Shown piece after piece: positions 5,283 to 8,566 of a stretch of DNA of 8,566 nucleotides (position 1 is the first letter of the stretch; each line of letters opens with the position of its first letter). A program made the position numbers and the translations under genes. Source of the stretch: Flavobacteriales bacterium UBA7382 (GTDB lineage: Bacteria > Bacteroidota > Bacteroidia > Flavobacteriales_D > Sanyastnellaceae); assembly GCA_002469765.1 (NCBI GenBank), contig DKNS01000009.1, forward strand, positions 7,644 to 16,209, written 5' to 3'. The notes beneath the pieces are model-generated. The model was not told where the DNA came from. It saw only the letters and a program-made list of their open reading frames with translations, and made no database searches.

Positions 5283-6125
5283 TCAGTCGTTGCCAAGGAT
5301 GATGGGCAAACCGCCTTCGCCACCTCCAACGATCACCACCTTGGAGTTGTTGCTTTTGGCAATTTCTTTGGTGGCCTCGATGCCTTTCCATTTCAGGAGT
5401 TTCTCGCTGAGTCCCTTCGAGATGATCTCCTCGAAGTCCCGGATACCTGCGGCTTCGATGCGAAGTCTGTCGGCTTCTTTTTCGGCTTTCTCCAAGCGGA
5501 ATTTATACTCCAACGATTCTTGTTCTTGCTGCAGCTTGCGTTCGATGGCTTTTTCCAAAGTCACTGGAAGTTGGATGTTTCGAATCAGCACGTCGTTCAA
5601 CTGGATGTAGTTGTCGACAAGCTTGCTGGCCAATTGCTCCTTGATTTCCAACTGAATCTGCTCACGCTTGGTTGTGTTGAATTCTTCCGGCAGGTACTTC
5701 GCAATCACCTCACGGGCCACGGAACGCATGGCGGGTCGGATGACCTTCTCTTCGAAGTCCCGGCCGCGTTGGATTTCCAGATAGCCCAACTTGTCGTATT
5801 GAGGTTGGGTGAACACCGTCATGTCCATGTTGATCTTGAGCAGGTTGGAGCTCAACACCTCAAGCGCCTCCATTTGCTCCGTCTGTCGGATTTCGTACTT
5901 GTAGACCTTGTTCCAAGGGGCTTTGAAGTGAAAGCCGCTTTTGAGCGGGGCTTCTTCTGGGTTGACCCCTTCACCAAACGTGTGGAAGGTCAAACCTGCA
6001 TAACCAGACGGCACGGTGACAGTCAGGGATCCCCACAGCATGAAGACAGGGAGGAAGACGACAAGGGCAACGAGGATGCCGCGAAGCTTGCGGCGGTCCT
6101 CCGGGGAGGCAGACATGTTGTTCAT
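5283..6125 (-). CDS. Prohibitin / SPFH (Band 7) family membrane protein
   Basis: A 280-residue protein with one N-terminal membrane anchor (about 15-33, preceded by basic DRRKLR) and an SPFH domain (about 34-190). Diagnostic segments are TVTVPSGYAGLTF, SGFHFKAPW, EVLSSNLLKINMDMTV, the RPAMRSVAREVIAKY helix and LNDVLIRNIQLPVTLEKAIE. A charged coiled coil runs from about 188 to 228 (KAIERKLQQEQESLEYKFR...). It ends in NSKVVIVGGGEGGLPIILG, a tail I recall from Bacteroidota prohibitins. Such proteins form ring- or cage-like oligomers in the membrane and often hold or regulate FtsH protease; no enzymatic activity is expected. The start at 6125 (MNNMSAS) is uncertain: Met4 is equally possible. The gene starts 13 nt after the VWA gene stops, so the two are probably co-transcribed. 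No promoter was seen in the gap. Confidence 0.94.
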   Translation of the reverse strand: MNNMSASPEDRRKLRGILVALVVFLPVFMLWGSLTVTVPSGYAGLTFHTFGEGVNPEEAPLKSGFHFKAPWNKVYKYEIRQTEQMEALEVLSSNLLKINMDMTVFTQPQYDKLGYLEIQRGRDFEEKVIRPAMRSVAREVIAKYLPEEFNTTKREQIQLEIKEQLASKLVDNYIQLNDVLIRNIQLPVTLEKAIERKLQQEQESLEYKFRLEKAEKEADRLRIEAAGIRDFEEIISKGLSEKLLKWKGIEATKEIAKSNNSKVVIVGGGEGGLPIILGND

Positions 6126-6138
6126 GGGTCGAATTTAA

Positions 6139-8265
6139 TCAGCGGGCGCCAGTTGAGCGTCGGATGGCCCACTCGGTCGTCAACAAAGCAATCAAGACAG
6201 TGAGGAGCCAGATTTCAGCATGCAAAGGCTGCCGTTCGTTGCTCATGTGCACGACGTCTTGGGCCGAGAGCCTGGCCGAGAACGCGCCCCAGGCGTTCTG
6301 AAGGTCTGCGGCATCCGCTGGCGCATCCAGAGTCCCCAAAAAAGCCCCAGACGTCGCCATCGCCATTCTCCGAAGCATGCGGTGGTTGGCAGGCGAAAGG
6401 CTGGCCTCGGCTTGAACTTCCTGGACCACGAGGGTGCCGGATTCTTTCAGGAATTCCCCGCCATGCGTGCATCGTGCTTCCCAGTCGTACACCCCGGGAA
6501 TGAGATTTCCGAGGTCCGCGATGAGGTCGGTGCCGCGCACACGACTGGAGAAATTGTGTTCCGTGGATAGACCGCCGCGATTGGTCAATGTCAAAAGGAC
6601 GTCCACGTCTTTGGTGGGGGTGAGCGAAGCGTCGTACACCTCCGCCACGAAGGTGCATCGAACATCTTCATCCAGCCGCTCTGGGGCTTGGATGCGCAAG
6701 CGGTTCACATCTGTTCTGCTGCTCAGGTATTGCAGGGTGCTGTTGACCAACGCATCGAAGGCCACAACGTCTCCGCTGTTCTGGGCGACATCCTGGATTC
6801 GCCAACGCCACAGCCCCTCTCCCAAGGTCACCGCTGTGCGGGAGTTGTCGTCCTTTCGGACGGCCCAAAGTGGCCAATCTGTGGTCACGGGACCGACCTG
6901 TTGGGTCAAGGCGGAGGTCAGGGTGGGTGACACCGTGTACGTCCCTGTGGGACATGCCAGCGGTGGCCACAGGTCCACCATGCCGGTGAGTGCCTCGGCC
7001 ATGGGAAAGGCGTCAAACGGCTTGGTCACGTGCCCCTGGGCCTCGGTGATGAGGTCTTGGGCGACGAACGTGAAGCCAAACCGTCCCATTCCCCAGTCCC
7101 GCCATGTGCTGTTGGCGTGCCCAAGCACCCAAAGCGCTGGACTGCGTTGAACGTCGTCGGCCCAATTCCTCGGCCAATTCAAAGGATCGATGTGATGAAG
7201 CACCAGGACGTCGTGCTCAGGGAGGTTTGCGGGCACATCGTCAGAGAGCCACACCACGTTGGTTTCTTGGTGCTGGTTGGTTTCTGCCGCAACACGAATG
7301 GCGGCCAAATCCGGATGTGGTGCCTTTGCCACGAACAAGATTTTCCGACGACTTTCTAGGACTTCAATCGACGCACTTCTGGCATTGTTGGCGGTGGTCG
7401 CTTCAGAGACAGACGCGCCACCTTGCAGCTGAATGCGCGCTGTCACCGTGCGCACGCCGGCCTCTTCTGCGTCGAGTTGGGTTGTCCAAGTTTTGCTCGC
7501 CAAATCCTGTGCTGGTGTCCAGGGACTGGTGTCGAGTACTTGGCCTCCAGAAGTCAACTGCATCAGGAGATGAACGCCCTGAAACCCTCGGGAACGAACC
7601 GTCACCTCTACGGGAAAGGCATTGCCGAGGTAAGCCACTTTATTCGTTCGCAAGTCCGTCAAGTCGAGGTCTTTCACCACGGCTGTGTCTCCGGTGCCAA
7701 TGAAGACATGTGGCACTTCAAGCTTGCGTGCGCTGTATTCAGGGTCAGGACCGCGGTTCACCCTGCCGTCGGTCACCACGACCACGGCGGGGACATTGCG
7801 ATGGACGAACCGATTGCGCAATGTTTCGAGCGCCCCGCCAAGGTCAGTGCGTTTGCCGTCGGCCTCCCAGTCTTCAGACGTCAGGTCTCTCACGTTTCGG
7901 TCAAAGCCCAACAGGGCCATGTCCCATCCGGCTCCTTCAGTCCACGTCGGAAACTCAGCGACGAGTGTGGCCAACGCTTCGCGGCGGGCGAGGCTGTCTG
8001 CGCCCGTCCATTGGGAGGACGTTTGGTCCACCAAGACAGGCAGCAGAGGGCGTTCCACCGTTTCAGCGCTGCGTCGCACCATCGGTTCGAGGAGCAACAG
8101 GGCGAGCACGCCCAGCGATGCGAGACGCAACAACGCGAGTAACCACGTGGGTTTGGGGCGGTCCGAGCCCCAGCCGTAAAGGAGTGTGGTCAGGATTAAA
8201 CACAATGCGCCAAGCACCGCCCCTTGCCAGGGTTCGGCGTGCACGATGAGGTCTGACCAGTTCAT
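6139..8265 (-). CDS. Membrane-anchored von Willebrand factor A domain protein
   Basis: A 708-residue protein with two N-terminal membrane helices (about 15-31 and 41-59) and one at the C-terminus (about 685-701), leaving a large central part outside the membrane. The VWA domain spans about 75-190. Its metal site reads DQTSS (Asp80, Thr82, Ser84), Thr140 in KRTDLGGAL, and Asp166 in VVVVTDGRVNRG: a complete MIDAS with Thr in place of the usual first Ser. A beta-sandwich-like region follows (about 205-305). Then RRKILFVAKAPHPDLAAIR (306-324) and HDVLVLHHIDP (351-361) look like a glutamine-amidotransferase-like Rossmann domain without an obvious catalytic triad. Another beta-rich region lies at about 540-640. 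This layout is known from Bacteroidota BatA-related membrane proteins whose function is unproven. ATG 8265 is 19 nt after the FabG-like stop. Probable partners are the downstream prohibitin and other membrane proteins; that is inference from gene order. Confidence 0.88.
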   Translation of the reverse strand: MNWSDLIVHAEPWQGAVLGALCLILTTLLYGWGSDRPKPTWLLALLRLASLGVLALLLLEPMVRRSAETVERPLLPVLVDQTSSQWTGADSLARREALATLVAEFPTWTEGAGWDMALLGFDRNVRDLTSEDWEADGKRTDLGGALETLRNRFVHRNVPAVVVVTDGRVNRGPDPEYSARKLEVPHVFIGTGDTAVVKDLDLTDLRTNKVAYLGNAFPVEVTVRSRGFQGVHLLMQLTSGGQVLDTSPWTPAQDLASKTWTTQLDAEEAGVRTVTARIQLQGGASVSEATTANNARSASIEVLESRRKILFVAKAPHPDLAAIRVAAETNQHQETNVVWLSDDVPANLPEHDVLVLHHIDPLNWPRNWADDVQRSPALWVLGHANSTWRDWGMGRFGFTFVAQDLITEAQGHVTKPFDAFPMAEALTGMVDLWPPLACPTGTYTVSPTLTSALTQQVGPVTTDWPLWAVRKDDNSRTAVTLGEGLWRWRIQDVAQNSGDVVAFDALVNSTLQYLSSRTDVNRLRIQAPERLDEDVRCTFVAEVYDASLTPTKDVDVLLTLTNRGGLSTEHNFSSRVRGTDLIADLGNLIPGVYDWEARCTHGGEFLKESGTLVVQEVQAEASLSPANHRMLRRMAMATSGAFLGTLDAPADAADLQNAWGAFSARLSAQDVVHMSNERQPLHAEIWLLTVLIALLTTEWAIRRSTGAR

Positions 8266-8284
8266 GAAGGCGGTGCGTGCGTCC

Positions 8285-8566
8285 TTATGCGGTGATCATG
8301 CCGCCATCCACGTTGAGCGTTTGGCCGGTGATGTACGAGCTCATGTCGCCCGCCAAGAACACGCACAAGTTGGCCACATCCTCTGGCGTGCCGCCCCGTT
8401 TCAAGGGGATGGCATCGCGCCATCCCTGGACGGTGTCGGCGTCGAGTTTGGCGGTCATTTCAGTCTCAATGAAACCAGGGGCAATGGCGTTGCAGCGAAT
8501 GTTGCGGCTGCCCAATTCCAAGGCCACGGACTTGGTGAATCCGAGGATGCCGGCTTTGGAAGCAGC
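8285..8566 (-). CDS. fabG: 3-oxoacyl-[ACP] reductase FabG-like short-chain dehydrogenase, C-terminal part
   Basis: The frame is open from the window edge and ends in TAA at 8285-8287, giving the last 93 residues. It starts AASKAGILGFTKSVALEL. The Lys of the YxxxK motif is encoded at 8555-8557, so the catalytic Tyr should be the first codon beyond the window. RNIRCNAIAPGFIETEMTAKL is the substrate-loop region typical of FabG, and the end SYITGQTLNVDGGMITA is the normal SDR C-terminus. FabG reduces 3-oxoacyl-ACP with NADPH in fatty acid elongation. The whole visible part agrees with true FabG, but related SDRs cannot be excluded without the N-terminal half. A GTG at 8525-8527 is an internal Val codon, not the start. 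It is the most upstream visible gene of the probable fabG-VWA-prohibitin operon. Confidence 0.85.
   Translation of the reverse strand, partial: AASKAGILGFTKSVALELGSRNIRCNAIAPGFIETEMTAKLDADTVQGWRDAIPLKRGGTPEDVANLCVFLAGDMSSYITGQTLNVDGGMITA

Noticed and set aside
6434..7150. Long plus-strand open frame of 238 codons opposite the VWA gene.
   Set aside because: Ser/Arg/Pro-rich antisense translation with no domain; the minus-strand reading has a complete MIDAS and membrane helices.

Overview
The window reads as chromosomal housekeeping DNA from a Bacteroidota bacterium with unusually high GC (roughly 55-60% by eye), probably Flavobacteriales-like. The main evidence is a secreted protein ending in a type IX secretion (T9SS) sorting domain, Bacteroidota-style PSD, prohibitin and VWA proteins, candidate promoters of the TTTG / TAnnTTTG type, and start codons without convincing Shine-Dalgarno sequences. 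Genus or family cannot be fixed from the sequence alone.

Layout, plus strand, left to right. (1) A tightly coupled operon: the last codons of an upstream gene (possibly ftsH), a DUF2007 protein, a compact phosphatidate cytidylyltransferase (cdsA) and phosphatidylserine decarboxylase (psd). The first two junctions are 4-nt ATGA overlaps and the third is a 4-nt gap. CdsA makes CDP-diacylglycerol and Psd makes phosphatidylethanolamine; the PS synthase that links them is not in view. (2) A 62-bp intergenic region with a long inverted repeat that straddles a candidate promoter. (3) A 636-residue secreted Asp-box beta-propeller with EF-hand-like loops and a T9SS tail, closed by a strong intrinsic terminator. 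(4) cinA (NMN deamidase/competence-damage protein), starting only 11 nt after that terminator, then rpmB (ribosomal protein L28), ended by a bidirectional terminator.

Layout, minus strand, right to left from the window edge. A FabG-like short-chain reductase (partial), a 708-residue three-helix membrane protein with a von Willebrand A domain, and a prohibitin/SPFH protein lie in one direction with gaps of 19 and 13 nt. They look like one operon converging on rpmB at the shared terminator.

No stretch over 300 bases lacks a gene. I see no tRNA, rRNA, CRISPR array, insertion sequence or phage gene. The window is mostly ordinary core genome. The points most worth following are the inverted repeat around the propeller gene's promoter, the packing of terminator and promoter in front of cinA, the shortened CdsA, and the VWA-prohibitin pairing.
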